Source: Schaalia odontolytica
Lineage (GTDB): Bacteria > Actinomycetota > Actinomycetes > Actinomycetales > Actinomycetaceae
Assembly (NCBI RefSeq): GCF_031191545.1
Contig: NZ_CP133472.1
Location: 1,488,001-1,552,000 of the forward strand
Length of the DNA stretch: 64,000 nucleotides
Direction: 5' to 3'
Shown in pieces: positions 36,790 through 46,268 of this stretch. Position numbers and translations under genes: made by a program. Positions within the stretch are counted from its first letter, which is position 1; the number at the start of each line of letters is the position of its first letter. The notes beneath the pieces were generated by a model. It was given only the letters and a program-made list of their open reading frames with translations. It made no database searches and was not told where the DNA came from.

Positions 36790-37494
36790 TCAGTCCTCAG
36801 CGCGCAGAATGTAGCCGACGCCGCGCTTGGTGTGGATGAGCTCTCCGGAGGCACCCTCGACGGCGAGTTTGCGGCGCAGGTAGGAGATGTAGGACTCGAC
36901 GATGGCGACCTCGCCGTCCCAGTCGTATTCCCAGACGTGGTCGAGGATCTGCATCTTGGAGACGACGCGCCCGGCGTTGATGACGAGGTAGCGCAGGAGC
37001 TTGAACTCGGTGGGGGACAGGTCGATGGGAACTCCGGCGCGGGTGACTTCGTGGGCGTCCTCGTCGATGACGAGGTCGCCGACGCGCAGGAAGGCGTCAT
37101 CCTCCTCGGCGCCCATGGTGCGGCGCAGGATGGCGCGGATGCGGGCGACGACTTCTTCGAGGCCGAAGGGCTTGGTGACGTAGTCGTCGCCGCCGACGGT
37201 CAGGCCTTGGATCTTGTCGCGCATGTCGTCGCGCGCGGTGAGGAAGAGGACTGGGGTCGTGATGCCTGCGTCGCGCAGTCGCCTCGTGACGGTGAAGCCG
37301 TCCATGTCGGGGAGCATTACGTCGAGGACGATGAGGTCGGGTCGCGAGGCCTGGGCTTCGTGAAATGCGCCGCTGCCGTCTTCGGCGGTGACGACGTCGA
37401 AGCCGGCGAAGCGGAGGGAGGAGGCAAGGAGGTCGCGGATGTTGGGTTCGTCGTCGACGACGAGGAGTTTTGCTTCAGTTCCCGGGGTGTTCAT
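36790..37494 (-). CDS. OmpR-family response regulator
   Basis: 234 residues from the ATG at 37494. Receiver domain with the acidic pocket VVDDE, phospho-Asp in LIVLDVMLPDMDG, Thr in FLTARD and Lys in TKPFG; then a winged-helix DNA-binding domain (LSPTEFKLLRYLVINAGRVV, YISYLRRK, GVGYIL). It is likely to act as transcription factor for the linked kinase. The stimulus is not evident; TcrA/MprA-like envelope regulation is possible. Confidence 0.95.
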   Translation of the reverse strand: MNTPGTEAKLLVVDDEPNIRDLLASSLRFAGFDVVTAEDGSGAFHEAQASRPDLIVLDVMLPDMDGFTVTRRLRDAGITTPVLFLTARDDMRDKIQGLTVGGDDYVTKPFGLEEVVARIRAILRRTMGAEEDDAFLRVGDLVIDEDAHEVTRAGVPIDLSPTEFKLLRYLVINAGRVVSKMQILDHVWEYDWDGEVAIVESYISYLRRKLAVEGASGELIHTKRGVGYILRAED

Positions 37495-37640
37495 ACGACT
37501 AGTGTCACCCGAGTGGCTGAATGTTTCCTGTGAGCTTGATGAATATGAAGATGTGATCGGTGTTTGCTTCGTCACCTTGCTTGGTTGCGAATGGGCACAA
37601 GACAAGAAAAGGCGCGGAAAAGATATGCAAGAATTGAAGC

Positions 37641-38141
37641 ATGTCATCCCAGAACTCAGCGGACGTCATGTCTCCCGACGGCGTCGAATTCCAGCACGTG
37701 TCCCCCAAACTCGCGACCCTGCGCCTCGGTAATGCCCTCGCGGCCTGCGGTGCCCTGTGCGGCGCGATCTCCGGCCTCGTCCTCGTTGTCGACATCCCGG
37801 CGCTGTGGTGGCTGATGGTCGCGCCCGCCGCCATCGCACTGTTGTGCCTGTGGCTCGTGCCCGCCCAGGTGCGCGCCCTGCGCTACGCCCTGGCCGACAC
37901 GGACTTCGTCATCCGCCGCGGCGTCTTGAATCGCTCGCTGACCCTGGTGCCATACGGCCGCATCCAGTACGTCGACATCTACCAGGGTCCCGTGCTGCGC
38001 CTGCTTGGCATCTCCACGATCAAGCTCTCGACCGCGAGCGCGAAGACCGACGCGACGCTCAGCGGCGTGCCCGTCGCGGATGCGGCGCGTCTGCGTGACG
38101 TCCTGGCTGAGCGCGGTTCGGCGGAGCTGATGGGCCTATGA
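37641..38141 (+). CDS. Bacterial PH-domain membrane protein (YdbS-like)
   Basis: 166 residues. Two hydrophobic segments (about 28-70) are followed by a bPH2 (DUF304) domain: YALADTDFVIRRGVLNRSLT, VPYGRIQYVDIYQGPVLRLLGI and IKLSTASAK. This is the YdbS half of the YdbS-YdbT pair known from Bacillus, with no settled biochemical role. The ATG lies behind a weak TTGAAG. Its stop overlaps the start of the next gene by 4 bases, so both are translated together. Confidence 0.85.
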   Translation: MSSQNSADVMSPDGVEFQHVSPKLATLRLGNALAACGALCGAISGLVLVVDIPALWWLMVAPAAIALLCLWLVPAQVRALRYALADTDFVIRRGVLNRSLTLVPYGRIQYVDIYQGPVLRLLGISTIKLSTASAKTDATLSGVPVADAARLRDVLAERGSAELMGL

Positions 38142-39700
38142 GCGCGGACCTCTCCTCTGACGGCATCGCCCCCGAGGACTGGAAGCCGCTTCACCCGCTC
38201 ACCTACGTTCCCCGCGTGGCGGGAAGCGTCACGGGTTTTGTCGGCCTTGTGTCCCTGAGTAATGCGTCCGCGATTGAACGCATGCTCAACGGTGAGACGC
38301 CCGCGTGGCTCGCAACCACCGGCGTCTTCCTCGGTCTTCTGATGATTGCGGGCCTTCTTCTCGCCATCGCGGGTGCGTACTGCTACCTGTCGTGGACGAA
38401 GACCCGCTACGCGGTGAGTAACACGGCGGTTTGGTATCGTGCAGGTATCCTCAAGCGCACTCAGCGTCACGCGCGCCTCACTCGCATCCAGACGATTAAC
38501 GTGTCTTACTCGCTCGTGGGGCGCATCCTGGGTCTGGGCTATCTGGACATTGAGGTCGCGGGTGGTGGGGATTCGAGCATCAAGCTCGGTTTGCTCAATT
38601 CTCGTCGCCTTGAGGAGCTGCGCGCCCTCCTTCTCGCGCTCGCGTCGGGCGCGATCGACGAGGTCGTGGATCCTTCCGCTGATTCCGTGGCCGCGACGCT
38701 GGGGACCCGCACGGATGCTTCCCCGCTCGAGGCGCCCGCGCGCCCCGTTTTCAAGGTCGGCTTCGTCAAGCTGCTTGCATCCATGCTGGCGACCGTCGAT
38801 AATTCGATCGCCCTATTCTTCGGCGTCTTCCTGCTGGGCTTGAACGGCTTCCTCGTGCGCGTCGTTGGGGTGACGTCAATCATGAGTTTTCTGGGCATCC
38901 TGGCGGGTGCGTTCAGCCTCCTGGCGGGCGTCTGGGCCCGGTTTGATCGAGAGTTTGGCTTCAGTGCGGCTATCGGGGCTGACGGTGTGCGAATTAGTCG
39001 AGGCCTGACGGCACGCCGCCATGTGACGATCCCTCCGGGGCGCATTCACGCTATCGAGGTCACCCAGCCGCTGGTCTGGCGACTGTTCGGCTGGTATCGC
39101 GTGGAGATCACGCAGGCCGGCAACGCGGTGCACACGAAGGACGAGAAGAATAAGGGTATGCAGGTCGACGTGGCCTCCGATGTGCTGCTGCCCGTCGGTA
39201 GCCGCACGGAGGTCATCCAGGCGATCGCGATGGCGATCCCAGACCTGGGGGTCGACGATCCCGACGGCTTCCTCGAGTCCCTCCATGCGGGCACGCGTGA
39301 GGACCGCTGGATGACCCCCATCCCGCCCAGCGCCAGGATTCTGGACCCGGTGGTGTACAGCCGCCGCGCCTTCGGCCTGACCGACGCCGTGTTCGCGATC
39401 CGCGACGGATTCTTTAACCTGCGCTTCTCGATCATCCCGCTGACGCGCATCCAGTCGGTGTCGCTGCACCAGGGACCCATTCAGCGCTGGCGTCGCGTCG
39501 CCTCCGTGCGCGCTGCGCTGGTCCCCGGCCCGGTGGCCTCCATGGCCGAGCACGTCGAGGCGGGTCGTTCCGTGGAGCTGTGGGCGCGACTCTCCGAGGC
39601 CTCGAAGATCCGTCGCGAGGCCGAGGCGCCCGAGCGCTGGCTCTCCCGCGTCACCGAGATCGTCGATGCGACCTCGCAGCGGGTGGAGGGCGACAAGTAG
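38138..39700 (+). CDS. Bacterial PH-domain membrane protein (YdbT-like)
   Basis: 520 residues starting in an ATGA overlap with the upstream gene. It has several membrane segments (about 30-90 and 205-265) and three bPH2 domains: TRYAVSNTAVWYRAGILKRT, HARLTRIQTINVSYSLVGRI; a second around ARRHVTIPPGRIHAIEVTQP; and a third around SIIPLTRIQSVSLHQGPIQR. This is the large partner of YdbS. Members of the pair affect envelope stress and bacteriocin resistance in other bacteria. Confidence 0.88.
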   Translation: MSADLSSDGIAPEDWKPLHPLTYVPRVAGSVTGFVGLVSLSNASAIERMLNGETPAWLATTGVFLGLLMIAGLLLAIAGAYCYLSWTKTRYAVSNTAVWYRAGILKRTQRHARLTRIQTINVSYSLVGRILGLGYLDIEVAGGGDSSIKLGLLNSRRLEELRALLLALASGAIDEVVDPSADSVAATLGTRTDASPLEAPARPVFKVGFVKLLASMLATVDNSIALFFGVFLLGLNGFLVRVVGVTSIMSFLGILAGAFSLLAGVWARFDREFGFSAAIGADGVRISRGLTARRHVTIPPGRIHAIEVTQPLVWRLFGWYRVEITQAGNAVHTKDEKNKGMQVDVASDVLLPVGSRTEVIQAIAMAIPDLGVDDPDGFLESLHAGTREDRWMTPIPPSARILDPVVYSRRAFGLTDAVFAIRDGFFNLRFSIIPLTRIQSVSLHQGPIQRWRRVASVRAALVPGPVASMAEHVEAGRSVELWARLSEASKIRREAEAPERWLSRVTEIVDATSQRVEGDK

Positions 39701-39725
39701 TCCGGTGATCGGCGACAATGGAGCC

Positions 39726-40613
39726 ATGACTACCCCCGGACGCCTCGGAATCGGCATCATCGGCATGGGCCATGTCGGCCCCGTCATCGGCTCCGCTCTG
39801 CGCGCGGTCGGGCATCAGATCGTGGCCGTCTCGGCCTCGTCGGATACTTCGCGCGAGCGCGCCGACGCGATGCTGCCCGGTGTGCCGATCGCCACGCCCG
39901 AGGAGGTCGTGCGACGCTCCGAGGTGGTCGTCGTGGCCGTTCCTGACGACCAGATTGGCCCTCTCGTGAGCGGCCTGGCAGACCTGGGCGCCTGGCAGAG
40001 CGGGCATATCGTCATTCACCTGTCGGGGGCATCCGGCGTCGGGCTGCTCGGCGCAGCCGCGGGCGCTGGGGCGATCCCGCTGGCGATCCACCCTGCGATG
40101 ACCTTTACGGGGACCAGCGTCGACGTGGCGCGTCTGGTGGGGACACCTTTCGCGGTGACGGCTGCGGCCCCCTTCCTGCCGATCGCCCAGGCGCTCGTCG
40201 TCGAAATGGGTGGCGAGCCGGTCGTCGTCGCCGAGGAGGACCGACCCCTCTACCACGCAGGCCTTGCGCACGGTGCGAACTTCATCGCCGGCATTGCCGT
40301 GCAGACGACGCGCATCTTGGCCGAGGCCGGCATTGAGAACCCCGCCCTCTACGTGCGCCCCCTCCTCGAGGCCGCCCTCGACCGTGCCCTCACCGAGGGG
40401 GTTTCGGGAATCTCCGGGCCCGCCGCCCGCGGGGACGCCGGAACGATCGCCGCGCACGCGCGCTGCCTCGCCTCGCGCGAGGAACTCGCGGGGGAACGCG
40501 ACACCTATGAGGATATGACCCGTGCCCTCATTCGCCTGCTGCGCGACGCGCGTCTCCTCGATGAACGGTCTGCCACCTGCGTCGAGGCCGCTCTCCTTGA
40601 GCCGGGCACCTGA
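39726..40613 (+). CDS. DUF2520 Rossmann-fold protein, possible ketopantoate-reductase-like enzyme
   Basis: 295 residues from the ATG at 39726. The N-terminal Rossmann domain has GIGIIGMGHVGPVIGSAL and VVVAVPDDQI; the C-terminal all-helical domain is DUF2520 (AIHPAMTFTG, YHAGLAHGANF). Its position directly upstream of panC-panD suggests reduction of ketopantoate to pantoate, the step before PanC, but this is context-based. The alternative is an unrelated short oxidoreductase. GACAAT ends 6 bases before the ATG, a possible leaderless start. Confidence 0.75.
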   Translation: MTTPGRLGIGIIGMGHVGPVIGSALRAVGHQIVAVSASSDTSRERADAMLPGVPIATPEEVVRRSEVVVVAVPDDQIGPLVSGLADLGAWQSGHIVIHLSGASGVGLLGAAAGAGAIPLAIHPAMTFTGTSVDVARLVGTPFAVTAAAPFLPIAQALVVEMGGEPVVVAEEDRPLYHAGLAHGANFIAGIAVQTTRILAEAGIENPALYVRPLLEAALDRALTEGVSGISGPAARGDAGTIAAHARCLASREELAGERDTYEDMTRALIRLLRDARLLDERSATCVEAALLEPGT

Positions 40614-40747
40614 TGCTCGGGCCTCTTTCCACCCATTCCCTCCGGAAGTAATCCCGCGTGAGTGTGCCCACGCCCTGTCGCTGAGATGGGCGTGAGGATA
40701 GCGACTCTATTTCGCAACGGCGGGTCAACATTTGCAAGAATAGAACT

Positions 40748-41701
40748 ATGACCCATCGTCCTGTCCTGACCCACACGCGTGCCGAGCTGGCTGATGCGCT
40801 GTCGCGCCTGCCCGGCACGAAGGCCCTCGTGATGACCATGGGTGCCCTCCATTCCGGGCACTTGCAGCTCGTGCGCGAAGCCCGCGAACTGGCCGATCAT
40901 GTGATCGTGACGATTTTTGTTAATCCGACGCAATTCGCGCCCGGCGAGGACTTCGACGCCTACCCTCGCACCCTGGACGCAGACATGGACGCTCTCGAGA
41001 CGGTGGGAGCGGACCTCGTGTGGGCGCCTGCACCCCAGGACGTGTACCCCACGCCCGCGACCGTGACGATCGACCCGGGCCCCATCGCGCGCGTCCTCGA
41101 GGGCAAGACGCGCCCCACTCACTTCGCGGGCGTCGCACTCGTGTGCTCGAAGGTCGTCAACCTCGTGCGTCCCGACGTGGCCCTGTACGGGCAGAAGGAT
41201 GCTCAGCAGCTGGCCGTCCTGCGCACCGTCTTCTCGCAGCTGGACATCCCCGTGCGCGTCCACCCGGTGGCGATCGTGCGTGCCCAGGACGGTGTCGCCC
41301 TGTCCAGTCGCAACCAGTACTTGAGCGACGACGAGCGCATCCGCGCCCGCACCCTGGTGCGCACGCTTCGCCGCGGGGTCGAGGTCGCCGAGGCCGGGGC
41401 GGAGCCCAAGGACATCATCTCGCAGTGCCGCTCGGTCATCGATGCCGAGGGCGGCATCGACCTGGACTATATTGCGCTCGTGGACGCCGGAACCTTCGAG
41501 ATCCTTGCGGGCACCGAGTCCGTGCCCGTGGGTGAGGGCGCTGCCGCACCCACGATCCTGCCCGACGGATCGCGCGAGGGGCGCATCCTGATTGCCGCCA
41601 CGGTGGGCACGACCCGTCTCATCGACAACATGGAGGTGCTGTTGCGCGACGCCACCGGTCCCGTCGGCCTCGTTGCCGAACAAGCGGGGGGCCTCGCATG
41701 A
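40748..41701 (+). CDS. panC: Pantoate--beta-alanine ligase
   Basis: 317 residues. HIGH-type signature [15 protein letters not shown], then [19 protein letters not shown], the [22 protein letters not shown] block, [13 protein letters not shown] and the KMSKS-like SSRNQYLS. It joins pantoate to beta-alanine using ATP, giving pantothenate. The 134-base gap before it holds no clear ribosome site. Its stop overlaps panD by 4 bases (ATGA). Confidence 0.96.
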   Translation: MTHRPVLTHTRAELADALSRLPGTKALVMTMGALHSGHLQLVREARELADHVIVTIFVNPTQFAPGEDFDAYPRTLDADMDALETVGADLVWAPAPQDVYPTPATVTIDPGPIARVLEGKTRPTHFAGVALVCSKVVNLVRPDVALYGQKDAQQLAVLRTVFSQLDIPVRVHPVAIVRAQDGVALSSRNQYLSDDERIRARTLVRTLRRGVEVAEAGAEPKDIISQCRSVIDAEGGIDLDYIALVDAGTFEILAGTESVPVGEGAAAPTILPDGSREGRILIAATVGTTRLIDNMEVLLRDATGPVGLVAEQAGGLA

Positions 41702-42132
41702 TGGAGATGACCCGCGAGATGGCCATCGGCAAGATCCATCGCGCCGTCGTCACCGGTGCAGACCTGCACTACGTCGGCTCGATCACGGTGGACGAGGACC
41801 TGCTGGACGCCGCAAACATCGTACCCGGCCAGAAGGTCGACATCGTCGACGTCAACAACGGCGAGCGCCTCTCGACCTACACGATTGCGGGCGAGCGCGG
41901 CAGCGGCACCATTCAGCTCAACGGCGCGGCCGCCCACAAGGTGACCGTCGGCGATCTCGTCATCATCATGGCATACGCCCAGGTGCCCGAATCCCTCGTG
42001 CGTCAGGTCAAGCCCGCCGTCGTCTTCGTCGACGAGGCCAACAAGATCGTGAGCGCCGGTGACCATGCGGGGACCGTTCCCGAGGATTCCGCGCGTGCCC
42101 GGCAGCTGGGACTCAAGAGCTCGGGCGTCTGA
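41698..42132 (+). CDS. panD: Aspartate 1-decarboxylase
   Basis: 144 residues. Contains the self-processing site [15 protein letters not shown], where the Gly-Ser bond is cleaved to form the pyruvoyl cofactor, and the conserved [20 protein letters not shown]. It makes beta-alanine from aspartate, the substrate of PanC. Two Met codons (41698 and 41704 region) are possible starts; the ATGA overlap is preferred. A strong terminator follows. Confidence 0.96.
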   Translation: MMEMTREMAIGKIHRAVVTGADLHYVGSITVDEDLLDAANIVPGQKVDIVDVNNGERLSTYTIAGERGSGTIQLNGAAAHKVTVGDLVIIMAYAQVPESLVRQVKPAVVFVDEANKIVSAGDHAGTVPEDSARARQLGLKSSGV

Positions 42133-42144
42133 TTGATATGCCGG

Positions 42145-42179
42145 AAGGAGCGTCCACTCGCTTGAGTGGGCGCTCCCTT
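42145..42179 (+). terminator. Terminator of the panCD operon
   Basis: AAGGAGCGTCCACTC / GAGTGGGCGCTCCCTT with a 4-base loop and following TGTTTT. Confidence 0.85.
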
Positions 42180-42315
42180 GTTTTCGCTTCGTTGTGTGCA
42201 GCTTTGCTCGTTTGATGACAAGCGCTGTTCACAATTGTCCATGCCTTGTCTACGCCCGGCGCTGATGCGCCCGTCACACCTATCCTCGAAGAACCGTACG
42301 AAAGGATGGTGGGGC

Positions 42316-43194
42316 ATGAGCAAGCGAGCGTCTCGGACGCGCCACGCACTCGCCGGATATGCGTTCCTGTCGCCCGCCCTGATCGGTGTTCTTCTCTTCA
42401 TGGTTGTGCCCATTGGCGTCATCATGTGGGTGAGCCTGTACCGGTGGGACCTGATCGGGGACACGCGATACGTGGGCTTGGCCAACGTCACGAGCGTGCT
42501 GAGCGACCCGGCCTTCCTATCGTCCCTACGCACGACGATTCTCTTCGTCCTCCTCGTGGTCCCCATTCAGATCATCCTGGGCCTACTCCTCGCGAACCTG
42601 CTGACGAAGGGCGTGCGAGGAACCGTCGTCTATCGCACGCTCATCGTCATCCCGTGGATCGCGCCTCCGCTGGCCCTCGGCGTCGTGTGGTCGTGGATCT
42701 TCGCCCCCACCGGCGGCCTCCTCTCAGCGCTTGCGGGCACCCGACTAGAGATTCTCGTGTCGCCCACCTGGGCGCTGCCCGCGGCGGCTTTTGTCGTCGT
42801 CTGGTCGAACGTGGGGTACACGGCGCTCTTCTTTATCGCCGGATTGCTCGGGATCCCGCGTGAGCTCACCGAGGCCGCGACCGTGGATGGCGCCTCCTCC
42901 TCGCAGGCGTTCTGGTACATCAAGATGCCCCTCCTGCGCCCGACCTTCTTCTTTGTCTCGGTCACCTCCGTGATCTCGGTCTTCAACGTTTTCGATCAGA
43001 TCTACGCCCTGACCAAGGGCGGGCCGTCCGGCTCCACCGAGGTCCTCGCCTACCTGATCTACAAGGAGGCCTTCGAGACCGGAAACGTCGGCCGCGCCGC
43101 AGTCATGGCGTGCGTGATGATGCTGCTCCTTATGTGCCTGACGCTGGCCCAGAACCTGTACTTCCGGAAGAGGACCACGTATGAGCTCGTCTAA
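42316..43194 (+). CDS. Sugar ABC transporter permease, MalF-type subunit
   Basis: 292 residues from the ATG at 42316 behind AAAGGATGG; the frame from 42166 is rejected. Six hydrophobic segments and the CUT1 permease EAA loop ELTEAATVDGASSSQAFWYIKMPLL (in parts). It begins the carbohydrate locus. The preceding 130 bases contain the 8-base palindrome ACAATTGT at 42231-42238, possibly part of an operator. Overlaps the next gene by 14 bases. Confidence 0.93.
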   Translation: MSKRASRTRHALAGYAFLSPALIGVLLFMVVPIGVIMWVSLYRWDLIGDTRYVGLANVTSVLSDPAFLSSLRTTILFVLLVVPIQIILGLLLANLLTKGVRGTVVYRTLIVIPWIAPPLALGVVWSWIFAPTGGLLSALAGTRLEILVSPTWALPAAAFVVVWSNVGYTALFFIAGLLGIPRELTEAATVDGASSSQAFWYIKMPLLRPTFFFVSVTSVISVFNVFDQIYALTKGGPSGSTEVLAYLIYKEAFETGNVGRAAVMACVMMLLLMCLTLAQNLYFRKRTTYELV

Positions 43195-44026
43195 GTCATA
43201 CTCGCGTCGGCCCTGGTGGTCGACCCTGGGGATCTACGCGGGGCTGTCGCTGGCCGCCTTCGTCATGGTCATCCCGCTGCTCTTCAGCTTCGTCACGGCC
43301 TTCAAGTCGCCGCAGGACTTCGCCTCGCACTCACCCTTCGCGTTGCCCTCGCCGCCCTCCCTGACCTCATTCCAGGCGATCCTGACGGGACGAGTCAACT
43401 TCGGCGACGCGATCATCACGACGCTTCTCATGGTCGTGGTGATGGTCGTCGGGCAGCTGGTGTCCTCCGTGCTGGCCGCCTACGCGTTTGCGCGTATCGA
43501 GTTCCCGGGACGCGAGGTCATCTTCTGGCTCTTCCTGGGCACCATGATGATTCCGGCGTCGGTCCTCGTCATCCCGCTGTACCTCATGATGGCGAGGATG
43601 GGGCTCAACAACACCTTCTGGGGCATCGTCCTGCCGTTCGTGTTCGCCTCGCCCTATGCGGTATTCCTGCTGCGTCAGTCGTTCCGTCAGATCCCCCAGG
43701 AAATCATCGATGCGGCGACCATGGACGGCGCCGGGCAGATACGCATCCTCTTCTCCATCGTCGTTCCCGTGTCGAAGCCGATCATTTCGACGCTCGTGCT
43801 CATCACGGTTGTGAGCCAGTGGAACTCATTCATGTGGCCACGGATCATTGCCGCGACCAGGCCACGCGTCCTCACGGTTGCGACGGCCGCGCTCCAGAGC
43901 CAGTACAACGCTAATTGGACGTACGTCATGGCGGCGACAACGATCGCGCTCGTGCCCCTGATCGCTCTGTTCATCGTCTTTCAACGACACATCGTTGAAT
44001 CGATTGCCCTGACGGGCATCAAGTAA
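43181..44026 (+). CDS. Sugar ABC transporter permease, MalG-type subunit
   Basis: 281 residues, overlapping the first permease by 14 bases. N-terminal KPS/PRP-type cytoplasmic start, six membrane segments, the EAA loop IPQEIIDAATMDGAGQIRIL and the MalG-like C-terminus (FIVFQRHIVESIALTGIK). With the preceding gene it forms the membrane channel of a CUT1 importer. Confidence 0.94.
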   Translation: MSSSKSYSRRPWWSTLGIYAGLSLAAFVMVIPLLFSFVTAFKSPQDFASHSPFALPSPPSLTSFQAILTGRVNFGDAIITTLLMVVVMVVGQLVSSVLAAYAFARIEFPGREVIFWLFLGTMMIPASVLVIPLYLMMARMGLNNTFWGIVLPFVFASPYAVFLLRQSFRQIPQEIIDAATMDGAGQIRILFSIVVPVSKPIISTLVLITVVSQWNSFMWPRIIAATRPRVLTVATAALQSQYNANWTYVMAATTIALVPLIALFIVFQRHIVESIALTGIK

Positions 44027-44056
44027 CAACACAACCCATCACAACTGGAGGTCTTC

Positions 44057-45379
44057 ATGAATAGGCGTTTTATTACCGCCACCGCTCTGATTGGTGCCGC
44101 GTCGATGCTGATGGCCGCCTGCTCGCAGGGTCGCAGCGCGTCGAGCGAGGCGGGTACGTCCCTGACCCTGCGTCTGTGGGATGATCAGGCTGCCCAGGCG
44201 TACGAGGCGGCGCTCCCCGCTTTCACCGAGGAAACGGGGATCACGGTCAACGTCGAGGTCGTCCCGTGGTCGGACTACTTCACGGGCCTGCGTTCTGAGC
44301 TCGCCGCGGGCACCGGACCGGACGTCTTCTGGTCCAACACGAACAACTACACCGAGTACGCCCGGGGCGGCAAGATCGTCAACATCGACGAGGAATTCCC
44401 CACCTCCGAGCGCGACGGCTGGCTCCAGGGCGCCATCGATCAGTACACGGTTGACGGAAAGCTCTACGGCGTCCCGGTCCTCACCGATCCGTCGATCGCG
44501 GTGTACTACAACAAATCACTCCTGGATGCGGCCGGCGTGAGCATTGAGGACCTGCAGAACCTGTCGTGGAACCCGAGCGCCTCCACCGACTCTCTGCGGG
44601 AGATCACTCGCAAGCTGACGCTGGACTCGTCGGGCCGCAACGCGGCTGACCCCGCCTTCGACGCGGACCACATCGTCCAGTACGGATACAACGCCGCGCT
44701 GGATGGCCAGGCGATGCTCATTCCGTACCTGGGCTCGGCCGGTGCCACACTGCAGGACGAGAGTGGGCACTTTACGTTCGCGAGCCCCGAGGGTGACGCC
44801 GCGGTCGGCTACCTGGTGGACCTCATCAACAAGGAGCACGTTGCCCCCTCGGCGGCCGATACGAACGACAACGGCGACTTCAGCCGTGACCAGTTCCTGC
44901 AGGGCAAGATCGCTCTGTTCCAGTCCGGTGCCTACAACCTGGCGAACGTGTCCGAGGGCGCGTCCTTCGAGTGGGGCCTGGCTCCCCAGCCGAAGGGTCC
45001 CGCAGGTGCCGTGACGGTCGGTAACTCCGTCGTCGCGGCCGGTTCGACGGCGAGCGCGAACCCCGAGGCTCAGCACAAGCTACTGGCATGGCTGGCTGGC
45101 AAGGACGGCGGTGCCGCACTGGGTAAGACCGGTGCCGGCTTCCCCGCGAATGAGAATGCCCAGGCGACGTGGACCGCGTACTGGTCGGACAAGGGCGTCG
45201 ATACCTCGGTCATGGCGAAGACCCCCTCGGGCACGATCATGGCACCCTTCGGCGCGAAGCTGGGCGCGGCAATGGATGCGTACAACGGGGTGCTCAAGGA
45301 GGTCTTCCTGGGACGCACCGGCGTGCATGAGGGCGTCCAGGCTGCCCAGGACGCTGCCAACGCAGCGATCGATCAATAG
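44057..45379 (+). CDS. Sugar ABC transporter substrate-binding lipoprotein
   Basis: 440 residues. Lipobox MAAC at about residues 18-22 after a short signal peptide, then a family-1 solute-binding protein: LRLWDDQAAQAYEAALPAF, PWSDYFTGLRSELAAGTGPD and VFWSN, with GVPVLTDPSIAVYYNKSLLD (hinge). It captures the sugar for the two permeases. The next gene follows after a strong hairpin that could reduce downstream expression, so the binding protein would be most abundant. No ATPase is encoded in this locus. Confidence 0.95.
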   Translation: MNRRFITATALIGAASMLMAACSQGRSASSEAGTSLTLRLWDDQAAQAYEAALPAFTEETGITVNVEVVPWSDYFTGLRSELAAGTGPDVFWSNTNNYTEYARGGKIVNIDEEFPTSERDGWLQGAIDQYTVDGKLYGVPVLTDPSIAVYYNKSLLDAAGVSIEDLQNLSWNPSASTDSLREITRKLTLDSSGRNAADPAFDADHIVQYGYNAALDGQAMLIPYLGSAGATLQDESGHFTFASPEGDAAVGYLVDLINKEHVAPSAADTNDNGDFSRDQFLQGKIALFQSGAYNLANVSEGASFEWGLAPQPKGPAGAVTVGNSVVAAGSTASANPEAQHKLLAWLAGKDGGAALGKTGAGFPANENAQATWTAYWSDKGVDTSVMAKTPSGTIMAPFGAKLGAAMDAYNGVLKEVFLGRTGVHEGVQAAQDAANAAIDQ

Positions 45380-45397
45380 TCGTCGAAGACGTGGGAC

Positions 45398-45430
45398 AGG
45401 CGCCGGCGGGACATGTTCTCGCCGGCGCCT
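45398..45430 (+). terminator. Intercistronic hairpin after the binding-protein gene
   Basis: AGGCGCCGGCG / CGCCGGCGCCT with an 11-base loop between the binding protein and the deacetylase. It may attenuate or stabilise the transcript. Confidence 0.6.
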
Positions 45431-45447
45431 CGGTAGGGAGGATACGA

Positions 45448-46143
45448 ATGGATACCGTGCTCGGAATTTACGCCCACCCCGATGATGCGGACGTGGACGC
45501 GGGCGGGACTCTCGCCCGCTTCGCGCGCGAAGGGGCGAGAGTTGTTGTCGCCGTCGTTACGGACGGTGATGCGGGTGGCTCTGACCAGGATCTGGATCAG
45601 CGGATGGGGGAGTTGCGTCGTAATGAACAGCGCCGCGCGTGCGAGCAGCTGGGCGTTACGGAGCTCGTCTTCTTCGACGGCTACCCCGACGGTATGGTGA
45701 CACCCTCCCACGGCCTCGTACGCGATATTGTCGCCCTCATTCGACGCGTGAAGCCGAACCTGATCCTCACGCTGTCGCCCGAATACAACTGGTCGTCCAT
45801 CTACGCCAATCACCCCGACCACCGGGCCGTGGGCGCCGCAGTCACGGACGCCGTCTACCCGGCCGCGCGCAACCCTTTCGCCTTCCCAGAGCTGCTCGAC
45901 GAGGGCCTGGAAGCCCACGTCGTCGAGGAGGTGTGGTTCCAAGGTGGCCCGTCGACAAACCACGTCGTCGAGCTGGACCGCTCGGACGTCGAGTCCAAGG
46001 TAAGGGCGGTGCGTGAGCACGTCACCCAATTCGACGACCTCGATCGAATGGAGTCCTGGATCCGACAGGGCACCCGCGACGCGGGGCACCCCCACGGCTA
46101 CGTGGGAGGAGAAGAATTCTTCCGCTGGGACACGCGCGGGTGA
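45448..46143 (+). CDS. PIG-L/LmbE-family N-deacetylase
   Basis: 231 residues from the ATG at 45448 behind AGGGAGG; the longer frame from 45391 is not used. Zinc-binding motifs of the PIG-L family: IYAHPDDADVDAGG and NHPDHRAVGAAV, with VVVAVVTDGDAGGSD between. Members deacetylate N-acetyl-sugars such as GlcNAc in mycothiol, GPI and diacetylchitobiose pathways. Its place with a sugar importer, a GH4 enzyme and a PfkB kinase suggests N-acetylated glycan processing. Confidence 0.88.
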   Translation: MDTVLGIYAHPDDADVDAGGTLARFAREGARVVVAVVTDGDAGGSDQDLDQRMGELRRNEQRRACEQLGVTELVFFDGYPDGMVTPSHGLVRDIVALIRRVKPNLILTLSPEYNWSSIYANHPDHRAVGAAVTDAVYPAARNPFAFPELLDEGLEAHVVEEVWFQGGPSTNHVVELDRSDVESKVRAVREHVTQFDDLDRMESWIRQGTRDAGHPHGYVGGEEFFRWDTRG

Positions 46144-46268
46144 GGGCCCGGTAGTCGGCTCGTTCCCCAGACTGTACCCCCGCCTCGTCTGTATGAGACC
46201 GGGGCACAGCGCGTCGATGGGTGCGCGTTGAGGACGGCGCACAGTGCGCAGCGCGGGATGGGCGTTCC

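Noticed and set aside
42231..42238. Shared operator ACAATTGT for the whole carbohydrate locus
   Set aside because: The similar stretch in the GH4-kinase gap (near 47685) has different spacing, and an 8-base palindrome is too short to claim without more copies.
46144..46268. Terminator after the deacetylase gene
   Set aside because: The CCCCGCCTCGTC and GACCGGGG words near 46177-46203 pair only partly, so this was left unannotated.
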